Source: Candidula unifasciata (Eukaryota > Mollusca > Gastropoda > Stylommatophora > Geomitridae). From it: a stretch of DNA of 64,000 nucleotides. The stretch spans positions 105,001 to 169,000 of the forward strand of contig CAJHNH020000830.1 of the NCBI GenBank assembly GCA_905116865.2. The letters are read 5' to 3'. The notes beneath the pieces were generated by a model that was not told where the DNA came from, did no database searches, and worked only from the letters and a program-made list of their open reading frames with translations. The translations under genes were made by a program, and so were the position numbers. Numbering within the stretch: position 1 is the first letter of the stretch; the number at the start of each line of letters is the position of its first letter. This document shows positions 12,373 through 48,229 of the stretch, in pieces.

Positions 12373-12392
12373 CTCTCTCTCTCTCTTTCTTG
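12301..12392. repeat. (CT)n microsatellite
   Basis: About 40 CT units with two short T-rich breaks, 230 bases before the first lachesin-like exon seen here. Confidence 0.95.
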
Positions 12393-12617
12393 CCTTTCTT
12401 CTTAGTGTGGAGTGTCGGCCAGATCCCCTAGTTACTTCCTGTCTGTTGCACCATTCTTTTCAGACCATGATAATCTAAGTGTGAAGAACCTTGACAACAT
12501 AGTACTTGCAATGCACAAATTTAGCTCTAAGTGGCGCAGAGCCAGTATGTCTGTGCGCCTGCTCGTTTCCTAACACATCTGCATCTATATATATATATAT
12601 ATCATATGATCTGCCAG

Positions 12618-36717
<24,100 letters not shown>

Positions 36718-37006
36718 TAGTAAAGCAAGTAATGTTACAGTCTGTAATTATTTTACATAACGATTCATGTTATAAGAAAGTTTAGGAAGCCGGAACTAGC
36801 GGTAGAAATATAAACTGATTATAGAGTAAATGCTGTGTTAGAATAAGTGTTTCTTATTAGAAATTAGAGTCTTGTATGCTGTTTCGATTTCAAATTTATG
36901 ATTCGTAAATCTGATTACAAAGCATTAGTCACCAACGTACTATTGTGAATGGTTTATGTCTCGTTCTTGTAAGTTTTAGTATTTGCATATCTAAGGCGTG
37001 AAGTCA

Positions 37007-37012
37007 AATAAA
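37007..37012 (+). promoter_or_regulatory. AATAAA poly(A) signal for terminal exon candidate 1
   Basis: Canonical hexamer 290 bases after the TGA at 36715-36717, in an A/T-rich 3' UTR-like stretch with no repeat signature. Confidence 0.55.
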
Positions 37013-37284
37013 CAGTAATCACAACTTAGAACATTAACATCAGAGAAACGCGTCTACGGTCGAAACTGTCATAAGAGTAAGAACCAGAACACAGTCTCCT
37101 TCGACACATAAATAGGTAAAAGTGGAAGTGAAGAAGATGGTATTTATGTTTATCAAATTTTTTCCATGGATACGAGTATAATGAAATCAAACCGTTATGA
37201 GCATGATCCAAACAATATGTCATGTACGATCATGAATACATGCCTACACACTCGGTCAATGTCGTTAATTGTTTATATTTTCAG

Positions 37285-37466
37285 CAGTTATTTTAACCTC
37301 CTTTTATTCTAAGGATTTCCAGCTCATTGTGACTGAAAAGCTTAACGAAACGGGGAACGTTTCGTTAAGCTTTTTTAGTCACATTTCACTGGAATTCCTT
37401 GGTATTGGCTTGACTGCAGTCACTGCCATATTTTCACCACTTCTGTTCCAAGGAGTTGAGATCTAA
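37285..37466 (+). CDS. Alternative terminal exon of the lachesin-like gene (candidate 2)
   Basis: A TATTTTCAGCAG tandem acceptor is followed by a frame that also accepts phase 1 and ends in TAA at 37464-37466. Its last part, LEFLGIGLTAVTAIFSPLLF, is hydrophobic and could also act as an anchor signal. Using either AG of the CAGCAG acceptor changes the product by one residue. Against it: most of the frame coincides with a long inverted repeat, so the open frame may be accidental. Confidence 0.35.
37311..37400. repeat. 90-nt near-perfect hairpin
   Basis: The left arm 37311-37352 and right arm 37358-37400 are inverted copies, with about 37 of 42 positions pairing, around a GGGAA loop. The inner 22 pairs, from GACTGAAAAGCTTAACG inward, have one indel or mismatch cluster only. 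It lies inside terminal exon candidate 2. It could be a small foldback element, a structured RNA or a microRNA-like precursor; the 5-nt loop is short for the last. Confidence 0.75.
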
Positions 37467-37511
37467 AGCAGTTAGTATGTATGTCTGAAGGATTATAGCA
37501 GGACAGCAGTA

Positions 37512-37517
37512 AATAAA
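37512..37517 (+). promoter_or_regulatory. AATAAA poly(A) signal for terminal exon candidate 2
   Basis: Canonical hexamer 46 bases after the TAA of candidate 2. Confidence 0.45.
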
Positions 37518-37640
37518 GCAAAAATGCGTTTCCATGTCTTTTGGGCGTTTAGGCACTTCGAGACATTGTATTCCCACAGCTTACTTTGTTCCAGCTGTAC
37601 TTTGGGGAGAGGGGAAGGAGGGGGCGCTGATTCTATACAG

Positions 37641-38609
37641 CAGCGGTTCTAAAAATGTGGGTCGCACGACCCTTTTACAGAAGTCGCCAAAGACCATCGA
37701 AAAAAAAAAATATTTATTGAAATTATCAAATAGCAACAAAAATAACGGCTCTCCTTCGAACGGCATCATAAAATGGCGGCCATAATATGATGCCACATTC
37801 TGGCCATAAAATATCCAAAAATATTCGAATAGTGTTCAGGCATTTCTAAAATACAGACTTTCTGCCAAGGAACAAATCGCGGCAAAACTAGGATTACTTG
37901 ACAATCAATACCAACATTGCACACGGTAGTAGCAGACGATAAATACCGACCGCTGACAATTTCTAGCGTTTCTGCAGATGATACTAGCAGACGATATTAG
38001 CGACCGTTGACAATTTCGAGACATTACAGACGATGAATGCGATTAGCAAAACTGTGTTCTTCCGATTGAGGATTTAGCAGCGGTAGATGTCAGACTTGTC
38101 AGCATGCGCAAAACGCGATTAAACTCATCGCCGAGAGTATCCCACGCGCCGCTACGCGCGGCGTGGATGAGGGGGGGGGCTAAACTAGGTGCCTGGGACT
38201 CACGAGTAAAGTAATTGGAGGAAGTTGCAGGAGATGCGGTAGCTGCTGCTCGTGAGTCCCAGCCATCTAGTTTAGTCCCCATACGCGGCGCGGGGAATAC
38301 GCTCGGCGGTGAGGCACACTCGCAGACGCAGGTCCGCAAGTAACATATCGCTGAGACCCTGTTAGAGCATTTGTTTCGTTATACGGAGCCGGAATATTTT
38401 TAATAGAACTGAGCCCCATTAGCATATTTTTTGGATATTTTATGGCCAGAATGTGGCCAATTTGGCTATCCTTCGAACGGCATCATATTTTGGCCGCCAT
38501 TTTATGATGCCGTTCGAAGGAGAGCCAAAATAACTGTATGGTTGGAGGTCGCCACAACATGAGGAACTGTATTAAAGGGTCGCGACATTGGGAAGGTTGA
38601 GAACCACTG
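37641..38609. mobile_element. hAT-type MITE family H, copy 3, split by an insertion
   Basis: The left part CAGCGGTTCTAAAAATGTGG and right part GGAAGGTTGAGAACCACTG belong together; the break at 37747-38526 is a foldback element. Flanks CTATACAG and ATATTCAG are a decayed duplication. Confidence 0.85.
37747..38526. mobile_element. Foldback element family F, copy 2
   Basis: Ends GGCTCTCCTTCGAACGGCAT and its inverse, with AAAATAAC duplicated on both sides (37739-37746 and 38527-38534). The right arm holds a second inverted copy of its terminus at 38464-38486. The core 38128-38310 shares GCCGAGAGTATC, CTACGCGCGGCGTGG and GGGACTCACGAG with copy 1. Confidence 0.88.
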
Positions 38610-38867
38610 ATATTCAGCTTTAGGCAGGTGCTTTGCTGGAAATAAAAAATCGTCACGTTCAGAAAGCATCCTCAAAGGCGGAGCTTTAGGTTATAACTGT
38701 GACTAGATTATGTGCGCCATACAAAATGGCTTAGCGTTGCACGCCGCCAAGAGCCGCGAAAATGAACTCCGCAGTGTTTATGCGATCAAAGGAAACGGAC
38801 CCAAACACTGTCCCGACCGGCGACTAAGTGAGAGAGAGAGAGAGAGGGGGGGGGGGAGACAGACATG

Positions 38868-39139
<272 letters not shown>

Positions 39140-39324
39140 GGGAGAGAGAGCGCGCGCGAGAGAGAGAAAGAGAGAGAGAGAGAGATGGTGCAAACTTAAT
39201 TAGACAGAGCTCTGTTGTTACCCTTAGAATGCAAAAGAGTGACCTATTTGTTAACTACATTTATCTACTCAACTTGGAGCCAGATCTTTGATACGGTTTA
39301 TAGTTTATGTTACGGATCAAACAT

Positions 39325-40450
39325 CACGGCACAAGGGTCTTTTTCTTCTTTACTTCCTCTTTTACCGCTGTGGGTGTCGAGGGAGAAATAAGGTTCTGTT
39401 TCTAGCTCTTCTGGCCGCCTTGACCATAGGCACATCGTGCTGTTGTAGAGTTTCTCTGATGTTATCCTTCTATGTTGTTCTTGGTCTACCTCGTGCTCTA
39501 CGTCCTTCTTCTCTTTCCATGTATGCTTTGTATGGTATAGTGTCACAAGGTATTCTCTCTAAGTGGGCAAACCATTTCACCTGCTGTCTTCGTATGTAAT
39601 TTAGAATTGGTTCTGTGCCGACTTTTCCTCTTATGATCTCATTCCTGATCTTATCTCTTATGGTCACTCCTACAGCCCTTCTCATACATCTTATCTCCAT
39701 GGTTACTAATTTTCTTTTATGGTTTGTTGTGAGTGACCATGTCTGGCACTGGTAGCACAGAGTTGGAAAAAATATGCTTTGAATAAGATGTCTATTTGTG
39801 CTGATTGGGATTGTCTTATGCTGTAAGAGGGGGGCTAGCTGTCCCAATACTTGGTTTGCTTTACAGCATCTAATGTTAATTTCTTTATCCAATTTCCCAT
39901 CTTCGGTAAATATAGTTCCCAGATATTTAAACTCAGATGCCTGTTTAATGCCTTTGTACTCTATTGCTATGTTTAGATCTGTCTTCTTTTTTCATATTGA
40001 CATTACTTCTGTCTTTTCAGTGTTGATTCTCATATTATTTGTTTTACATTCTTCATTCATGGATGTTAGATGTTGTTGCAATTTCATGGCAGTATCTGCT
40101 ATCAAGGCCTGGTCATCTGCAAAGAGTAATTCGTTGATCTTACTAACATTTTCATTCATGGGCTTGGCATTCTTGCATATACTGTCGATGAAGGTGATAA
40201 ACAGCAGTGGTGATAAGACACACCCCTGTCTTACTCCAGATGTTACTGTGAATGTATGAGATGTTCCCTGATTTATTCTAACTACACTTCTACAACCCCT
40301 GTATAAACTTTTGCACACTTCAATGAGGTGTTCGCTTACTCCATATCTTACCATTACTTTCCATAATAATTGTCTGTCGACTCTGTCAAATGCCTTCTCC
40401 TGGTCTACGAATGCCACAAATAAGTTCTTATTGGGACAAGGGTAATAACC
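39325..40450 (-). mobile_element. LINE group B with readable reverse-transcriptase segment
   Basis: The upstream frame (40453-39992) reads FVAFVDQEKAFDRVDRQLLW, RQGCVLSPLLFITFIDSICK and INELLFADDQALIADTAMKL, keeping the YADD-equivalent catalytic box as FADD. The downstream frame (39892-39470) reads ANQVLGQLAPLLQHKTI, TLCYQCQTWSLTTNHKRKLV, QQVKWFAHLERIPCDTIPYK and RARGRPRTT. One frameshift separates them. The 5' part, including the endonuclease, is missing. The youngest-looking LINE in the window. Confidence 0.88.
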
Positions 40451-40486
40451 CATAAGTGCTCCATTCTACTTCCATCTCAAGTCTGA

Positions 40487-40745
40487 GTCCGAAGTAACCT
40501 CAGCGCAGTGTACGAACTCTGTAGCACCGGCTCTGAAATACTTTAGGTAGATTTTTAACTCCAAAATTGGCAAGGGATTTTTTACGTGCGCAACAATACA
40601 CATGGGCGTCCGGTCTAATCCAGAGACCAGGGGAAATTATTAAAGTACATGTGAAAAAAAAAAAATCACAGCCTTTCCCGGGGCCTGAACCTCGGACCTC
40701 CAGCACCCGGGGTGGACGCCACGCCTCGAGACCACACAGACCCCC
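40487..40745 (-). mobile_element. SINE family S2, copy 2
   Basis: Reversed. The head at the right ends CCTGAACCTCGGACCTCCAG, a reversed B-box, and TTTTACGTGCGCAACAATAC and CTGAAATACTTTAGGTAG match copy 1. Confidence 0.75.
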
Positions 40746-41039
40746 CCCCTCCCCTCCAGATCTCTGATAATTAGCTGTCAGTTTTCTGTTATTTCATAGA
40801 TTGATATTACAAATTCTATACACAATATATTGAGACTATTGAAGTAGTCTGACTAGGGAGATGATAGCGGTAACAAAGACAATGATGTGGCTAGACCCAC
40901 AGAATTTTTCCTTTGTGTGCTTTCTAAGTGATTCCTTGAGCATGCTTAAGAAGACAGTGACTTGATGGATTCAAAGAAAATTATTAAAATTGCTGAGAAT
41001 ATCTTGTCTGAAAGAGATTAGTTTCATTTTTCTTCCAGT

Positions 41040-41270
41040 CTCTTACCCTCTGGGGTAAAGGAGAATGAACAAGCGAATTGGCTTGCTGACAAGGCCATGG
41101 TATGCACAGGAAAAATAATGGACTGAACCGACATTCTCAATACTCTCAAGGAGGCAGGGTGAGAAGATGATTCAAGAGACGACGATGAATCGGCACTCAA
41201 AAGACTACAAGAACTTCAGGTCAAAAGAGGTGTTGATATATTAATTAACTAACTGAGACTACATTTCCCA
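41040..41270 (+). mobile_element. LINE group C RNase H fragment
   Basis: Plus-strand reading ENEQANWLADKAMVCTGKIM then ILNTLKEAG matches the C-terminal part of a LINE-type RNase H domain (compare GNEQADRLAGKATV at 48427). Confidence 0.65.
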
Positions 41271-41409
41271 TTGAAAGTATCTGTATGTTATATGTCAGTG
41301 TATTATTTATTCCTATGTTATGTGAGAATTATCAGTTATGATTAAAATCTTGACATGATATACTGTCAGTTATGTGTCATATTGGTAAAACACTATCAGT
41401 TTCCTTCTT

Positions 41410-41600
41410 CTGTCCTTTATCCCTAAAGCAGCATAGGCTCTCAGCCCACTGTCACGAGTCATCTATCCTTTGCTATTGCGTTAGCCTCTTTCCATCAATT
41501 TTACCTCATTCTTTGATTATCTTCTCCATGTGTTTTCAGTGTACCTTTATTTATTTATTCCTGTGGGTTCAAATATAAGGACATTCTGGTTATCAATACT
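41410..41600 (-). mobile_element. LINE group D 3' fragment, short copy
   Basis: Shares CATCTATCCTTTGCTATTGC and CTTCTCCATGTGTTTTCAGT with the clearer copy at 46605-46900. Confidence 0.6.
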
Positions 41601-41639
41601 GATGTAATAAAATAGTCAGATCAGCATACTATATTTAGA

Positions 41640-41915
41640 CTGCACACTGAACACAACAGACTCTGCAGCCACATGAACAAGAACTTCAAGACTGTGGATT
41701 CCGAAATGTTCCCATGTGAACAAGCACCCCATAATAGTGAACATGTGCAACAGACATATTCTCTCCATGCAATAGAGAAATCCCAGGTTTGGCAGGTTGG
41801 CATTCCAATGGAAACCAAGTGGTGTGATACTGTGGAAGACAAGCATCACACTACAGACTTCATAGAGGCCTGTGGGTTTCTCCTCTGAAAACCACTGGCA
41901 AGGAGAATGAAGAAG
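41640..41915 (+). mobile_element. LINE group C C-terminal fragment
   Basis: The frame reads CEQAPHNSEHVQQTYSLHAI, then WCDTVEDKHHTTDFIEACGF and LL, the zinc-binding tail and last residues of a Jockey-like protein. It ends in GAATGAAGAAG and an A run, consistent with a LINE 3' end. Confidence 0.75.
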
Positions 41916-42376
41916 AAAAAAAAAAAAGAACAGTTTTTGAGGTGCCGTCTTTCTTAAGGGTGTACATAGAAGACAAAACCACAAGTCTTCAGTCTCCAGA
42001 AACTAAATGTCCTAAATGTACCTATCAGCTGTTTATAGACTTATGGTATGCACTAGTTTATGGTTGCTTTCTCATGCACACATCAACATTTTTAGAAAGT
42101 AGTAAAAATACATTTATTGCTTTCTTGGTTAACTGGTACTCCAAAAGGTGAAATGAATTATCATATAACAGAAATAACATTCCAAAACATACAGACCCAA
42201 TAGATTTGAATCATCTTTGATTTAAAAGAATTAAAATTTGTAAATAAAACAGGAAAGGAAGGAGTTGGTAGATCCAACAGTTAATATATTTGCTTAAGCT
42301 TAAGTTATAATATATTTAGTAAAGTTAAAGCCAAGAAACACTTTTACGTCACTGGCACACCCGGCATAGTCTAGAT

Positions 42377-44278
42377 CAGGGCTAGTCAACTAAGTTTGCT
42401 CGCGGGCCAAAATGCTGAACATGGAGAGCGTCGCGGGCCATTGGCCTGAGCCCACACTACAATTGACAACATTTTCAATCTTTTGATTTAATACACTCGA
42501 AAACTATTACGCCTAGTACGTAGCCTATATAAATATAGCAGTGTTGTAAACAATTATAATGTAAAGTGTAATACAATCTTCTGTAATGATTAATTAATAC
42601 TCACTTTTAATTCTTTTTCTTCTTCGTATTAACCCGCTGCAAACTGCAGCGGAAAGTACTGGTTGCACATCTACTTCTGGACTCTAGTCCCGTTCCAGAA
42701 ACTGAGTGCTGCGTGCAGATCCGTTTTACACATCTTACTCATTTGCATGCAGACTAGGTTTCTTGGCTCTCAGGCAGATATACTCCGACTTCGAAGAAAG
42801 CTCTCAATTAGTCGACTCTTGCAACAATCTTTTGGGTAGGCCGTGGGTCTATTCTCGTTTCCCCACAACAGGGCCCCGGAACCCACACGGGGATCACTTT
42901 TAATTGAAATACACATATTTCCAACTTGTCGATGGGATCATAAATAAACGGTACCATTGTCACAATAATAATAATAACTGTCCACACTTGGTTTCATGTT
43001 CTGCAGAAGAAACTGAAAGGTATAACGATGCAAAATGTAATTAATGGGAAATGCTGCATTTCCGTTTTTGAGCTAATTTTGCCAAATTTGGCTGGTGAGA
43101 AGTTAGAGCAATTCTCATGCAGTCCTGCATCCTATCGTTGCTCAGTGAGCTTGGGCTGTTTGTCTTGATGACATTCATGTGTGAGAAGCTTGATTCACAT
43201 GGTGAGTATGAATACAGCAAGTTTTCTAGCATTAGGGAACTGCTCCTGTTGAATCCTCTCGTTCCAAAACTTGATGGTACCACTTTCTTGAAAATCTTAA
43301 TTCACTGCGCTGGAACTTTGCATATCCACAAGTTATAACTGCAGAGAACCTTCATCAACAGAGGATATCAACTTCTTAGCACTGGAACAAAAATCACACG
43401 CAGGAGGGATTTTAAAAGGATCTCGAACAAATAACATTACATTGTTTGGGATATTGAAGTCGTCAAATCTGTTGCTTAAATTATTCTAAGGCTTTTTTAA
43501 AATATTTATATCATCGATCAGTTAAGGTTGCCAGTGTTGAAGAAATAAAATGGCAAGCATACTGGTTTCGAATTAGGCAGAGTTGGCGATATAAAAAAAT
43601 CTTTCAGTGTCCAGTCACTGCTGAATGCACATTTTTCACATTACCACTTACTAGTGCTAGCCATGGCATAAAGTTTTAAACTAAATTATTAAAAATAGAT
43701 AATTTAAAACACTGCTACTGATTCAGTTTGTTAATGTATAATCGCGTCCGACAATCTACGAATGACTGTGACTGTGAATATGACTGAACGTTCTTCTGGA
43801 TGTTATAATCTGATAACAATGTATTCTGCCGTGTCCAGTGTCTGGTGTTCTGCTGCATCCAATGGCATTAGTTTGTGGCGCCCATTAAGAAGAGATTCTC
43901 TGTAATCTAAGCTCTAACTGCCGGGACCGTGGCGGTATTTCCCTACGCCTCCTGTCCAATAAATATCTCACCTTCGTTGAATGTCCAGTGCAGCGGTGGC
44001 CTTAGCGCTTGTTACTTGGTTAATTCCAGCCTATCTTATTACCCTTGGCTTCAGAAAGGCGAGTTTTGCTATTTGAGCGAACTGGGAATGAACTTTTAAC
44101 ACTTCCAATTGACACATTTGACACGACTGGTTTTTGAGGAATATACAGAAACATTGAGTGATTTAATTTTTGTTCTTTTCAATAACTACATTTCGCTATT
44201 TTGGCAACGATCGGCGGGCCACTTACTAGGCCTCGGCGGGGCAGATTTGGCCCGCGGGCCGCCAGTTGAATAGCCCTG
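42377..44278 (-). pseudogene. hAT transposon with degenerate transposase
   Basis: Terminal repeats CAGGGCTAGTCAACTAAGT and its inverse (GCCAGTTGAATAGCCCTG), bounded by GTCTAGAT on both sides (42369-42376, 44279-44286). The subterminal motif CGCGGGCC is present at both ends. The minus-strand frame at 43283-43041 reads ESSFSHMNVIKTNSPSSLSN then DRMQDCMRIALTSHQPNLAK, the hAT C-terminal dimerisation region. The rest of the transposase is decayed, and Rep-B copy 5 is inserted in the left part. Confidence 0.88.
42640..42905 (+). repeat. Rep-B copy 5, nested in the hAT transposon
   Basis: Near full length, from GCGGAAAGTACTGGTTG to GGGCCCCGGAACCCACACGG. Confidence 0.82.
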
Positions 44279-44286
44279 GTCTAGAT

Positions 44287-44453
44287 CAATGGCTCTCAAC
44301 CTTCCTAATGCCACAACCCTTTAATATAGTTCCCTCATGTTGTGATGACCCCTAAACAATTGTTTTGCTTCATAACTACAATGATAAGTGTTTTCCGATG
44401 GTCTTAGGCGACCCCCAGAAAAAAGGTCGCTACTGGTAGGTTGAGAACCGCTG
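44287..44453. mobile_element. hAT-type MITE family H, copy 4
   Basis: CAATGGCTCTCAACCTTCCT to AGGTTGAGAACCGCTG, with GTCTAGAT on both sides (44279-44286 and 44454-44461). Its left target copy is also the right target copy of the preceding hAT transposon. Confidence 0.92.
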
Positions 44454-44844
44454 GTCTAGATCAATTGGCATTTGATGGGTGATGTGATCAATACCACGTT
44501 AAGTGATCTGGCAGCAGATTACCTTGCACTGATTTCAACAGGGGTATCGAGAGCTGACCATTTAGGAAGAAATGGCAAACTACTCAACATAAAAAATTGC
44601 CTAGTAAAACCAAAAACAGCCAACAAATGCTGGAGTTGGCTCTGCAACATGGAAACAGATGGCACATGTACTAAATTAGACAGATGTCCCAGAAGATGAC
44701 TCGGCTGTGCTAGAATTAATGTAGATAACTGTACGTAAATAAATGCAGATGATTGTACATGAGAAAACATCTGCTGAAAATAGGCCCTAAAGCATTTTTT
44801 ATGGCGAAAAATCAAGTCGTTTCTGTCCCAATAAGGGACACCAT

Positions 44845-45010
44845 TTTTTTGGGTCATTTTAAAACCCTACAGTGGCTGTCATCGGGAGCCCTAAAAAAAA
44901 ACCTAATGGTTGAACAGGGTTTCTGGGACTTGTCCCCAGATGATCCTCATCCATATGGTGACACTTTGTGTCACCGGTGTTGGTCCCTGGTTGAGAAGTT
45001 CTAATGATGT
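44845..45010 (-). repeat. Rep-D copy
   Basis: Reversed, from CATTTTAAAACCCTACAGTG to GACACTTTGTGTCACCGGTG. Confidence 0.75.
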
Positions 45011-45159
45011 TGAGCATCACTGATTCACTCACTGCAAAAATTAACATAAGAGCCGGTTTTATTTTCAGGGAAACATTGTAGCTCTGGCAACAGCTAACAT
45101 TTTTTCCAGATAACTCGGGAAATCTCCCAAATACTTATCTTTGTTAACTAAAGGAACAA

Positions 45160-46175
45160 AAGTCTGCAATGAAATCCACAACCATCAGAGTTGAAAGCAA
45201 ATAGCTTAGCTACTTCACCATGGAAACATCTGCAGTTAAAACAGTAACACTACAAAACCTGAGTAGTTGAAATAACAACGCTTTATAACACAGAAGCGGT
45301 TTTAAAACACATTATCAATATAGAAGCAGTAAACAAAATTAATAACACAACAAAACAGTGGGAGTTAAAAAAAAAACAATACAATAAACTGAGAAGCCAT
45401 CAGTCAAGCAGTTAAAATAACATAAATTCAGAAGCAGTTTTAAAACACCTTACAAAAACAGAAGCAGTTAAAATAATAATAACAATACTAGAAACTGAGA
45501 AGCAATTGATCAAGCGGTTAAAATAACAATAAAAAATATAGAAGCAGTTTTTAATAAAACATAATTAAAGAAGAAATTAAATTAACAAAGAAAAAGAATA
45601 ATAACACTACAACGCAGAAACAGCTGAAATATTTATACTACAACACAAAAACAGAAAGAAAGAAAAACACTACAAATAACCAAGCAGTTAAAATAACACT
45701 ACCAAAAAAAAAAGAAGCAGCTGAAATAACTATAATATTTAAAAAAATCAGATTTAAAAAACTATAAAACAAAACCGAAGCAGTTAAAATAATGACACTA
45801 CAAAACAGTATCAGTAAAATTAACAAAACTATAACAAAGAGGTAGTTAAGATAATAGTACTAAAGACAGCAGCAGTTAAAATACAAGTGGTTAAGAAACA
45901 GTTACAATAACAACACTATATATAACCACAGAAGAGTCAAAGCAGAAGCAGATAAAATAACTATAATACAAAACAGATGTACTTAAAATTACAACATAGA
46001 AGCAGTTAAAATAATAAAAAACACAAAACAGAATAAGTTAAATTAACAAACTTACAACACAAAAAGAGTTAACAAAATTGCACAACAAAACAGTAGTTGT
46101 GAAAATAATAGTACTACAAAACAACAGCAGGTTAAATAAATAACATTACAACAACAAAAATCAGTTAAAATCATT
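45160..46175. repeat. Decayed A-rich tandem array
   Basis: About 1 kb of variable-length units built on AGAAGCAGTTAAAATAACA and ACACTACAAAACAGAAG. The plus strand is strongly A-rich with few T runs. No frame or mobile-element ends. Confidence 0.7.
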
Positions 46176-46311
46176 TTGAAATATGGTGGGTTAAAAGACA
46201 ACTGGATACATCTTCTTTTGTGTCATTCTGTTACTAGATTGTAGCCCAGTGGGTGGATCAAAGGCATTCAACTTTCAGCCATGAAAGTTTCACATAAGAT
46301 GACCAATAAGT

Positions 46312-46440
46312 TTTAACTTTTTCAGTCCCAAGAAATGCATCATACGTGCATTGGTTCCTGCCTAGTTGCCTAGCGAATGCAAGATGGAATGATTATACAT
46401 CATTCTTTACCACCCTTTAGATCTAACCTTCCTGGGGTTG
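46312..46440. repeat. Relative of the TTAA MITE, decayed
   Basis: TTTCAGTCCCAAGAAATGCA and TCATACGTGCATTGG resemble the 100-bp element at 14934, but the right end is not clear. Confidence 0.45.
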
Positions 46441-46604
46441 AAATAGTAAATATCCACTACACACACACAAATCATGACTGCATTACTTTCAGAGAAGCAG
46501 CATACACTATAAAAGTAACCAATGGGAAAGCCAGGTTTCTTCGGTAGCCCCTTGACCTAATTAAAAGTAAAGTAAAGTAAAAGACATTTTACTGGCCCAT
46601 GAAA

Positions 46605-46905
46605 TACAGTCTTCTTCTTCTGCCTTCTAAGCCCCCCACTGGAGTATAGGTCCTCAACCAACTCACACTAAGTCACTCTATCCTTGGCTATTGCATGCAG
46701 CTTGACCCCATGTCCTCCTATGTTTTTAACTTCACTCTCTAGATCCCCTCTCCATGAGTTTTTAGTCTTCCTTTATTTCTATGCCCCTTGGGGTTCCAAT
46801 GCAAAAGACATTCTAGTTACATTGTTCTCAGGTTTTCTCAACGTATGTCCTATCCAGCGCTAGCATTTTTTCTTCACCTCTTGGTCCAGTGGAACTTGTT
46901 CTCTC
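46605..46905 (-). mobile_element. LINE group D 3' fragment
   Basis: Minus-strand reading RWIGHTLRKPENNVTRMSFA, then KTKNSWRGDLESEVKNIGGH and VKLHAIAKDRV, an RTE-type C-terminal tail with shifts, ending in GGCAGAAGAAGAAGA. Confidence 0.72.
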
Positions 46906-47159
46906 CCACAACTCAACATTTGCGATTATAATTTAATTCTTGCTATTCTGCATAGGCACCAGTAAATCAAGTACAGTAAAATCTTGCAAACATAAATTCC
47001 AAGGGACCGAATACTGAGTTTGTGTTAAAAAAATCTTGGAGATTGAATACAGTAATACCTCCGTGTTGGGACCAACTTTTTGTTCTTATTAATGAAGTGT
47101 TCTTTTTAAGCGAGTATGTGTAAACGAGGTTTTATGTATATGCTGCTAGATCCATATTT

Positions 47160-47445
47160 TTCAACTGATATTTCTTCTTCTTTATCTGCTAGATCATTGG
47201 CTGTAAACTCTGGCAGAAAGTTTTAGTTGTCTGTCCGCCTCTGGACTTTAGTCTTGTTCCAATTTTCTTTTCAAGATCTTACTTATTTGTATGCAGACTG
47301 TTGGTTCCTTGACTCTCAGGCAGATGCAATCCGACTTCAAAGGAAGCCCCCAATTAGACTACTCTTATGACATGATTGTTGGAGAGGCAGTGGGTCTATT
47401 CTTAAAGTCCCAACAATGGGGCCCCAGACCCACCTTGGGGAAAAA
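47160..47445 (+). repeat. Rep-B copy 6
   Basis: Full length, from AAACTCTGGCAGAAAG to GGGGCCCCAGACCCACCTTG. Confidence 0.82.
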
Positions 47446-47654
47446 CCTATACAAAATTAATGATGGAGCCAACACACATCATCCACCTTTAAACAACAGA
47501 CTGTACGGTTGATATAATTATGTGGTATGCACCTCGCATACGGCAGGCTATAAACTATACAATGTACTGTTTACCTCATTATTTTAAGAAGGCATAAGGC
47601 CATTTAAAAATTAACTTTGGTGTCTTCTTCCTCAGACTAGTATGTATGTAAGTT

Positions 47655-47875
47655 GTACCCCACCAGTACATCACACAAGCGATAAACACCTTGTGATACA
47701 AAGTCATACCATGGGGATGATGATCACCCGTGGAGAGGTCCTGGTAACCCCATTCAGCCGTGGGGCCATATTTCAGGCCCGGCTATATTTATGGCCTACG
47801 GCAAAAGCCAGGATGAGGCTTCAAATAAACTAAACATTGCATCATACAAGGTGATGACAAGATACTAACCTTAGA
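47655..47875 (+). repeat. Rep-D copy
   Basis: Forward, from CCCCACCAGTACATCACACA to AGGCTTCAAATAAAC. Confidence 0.78.
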
Positions 47876-48229
47876 CTAGTATCCATCATTTGCCCGTATA
47901 CTAATCTCCTACAGCTTTTATCTGCTTCCTAAATTAATCATCTCCATTTCTTATTCTCTTTTTGTGTATTTGTAGGTCTCCTCTATTTCTTTCATAGGTG
48001 GATTAAATAGAAAATACTATTGTAAAACAATCTCAATGCCTAACTCTCTTCCTGAGCTCATTAGTGGTTCTATCATACAGATACACTAATCCTATTATTC
48101 TGTGTAGGAAGCCGTTTATAACTGTCATTTTTTAGTCACTGTTAAAGTTATTCTTCTTGCTGCTGCTGTGGTTCTAGTATCACATAAATCTTTAAATAAA
48201 GTTAATTAGTTAGTTGACAGATTTTCCTC

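Noticed and set aside
44519..44857. 112-residue minus-strand frame with leucine-rich sequence
   Set aside because: No recognisable domain, and it overlaps LINE-like and Rep-D sequence at its ends.
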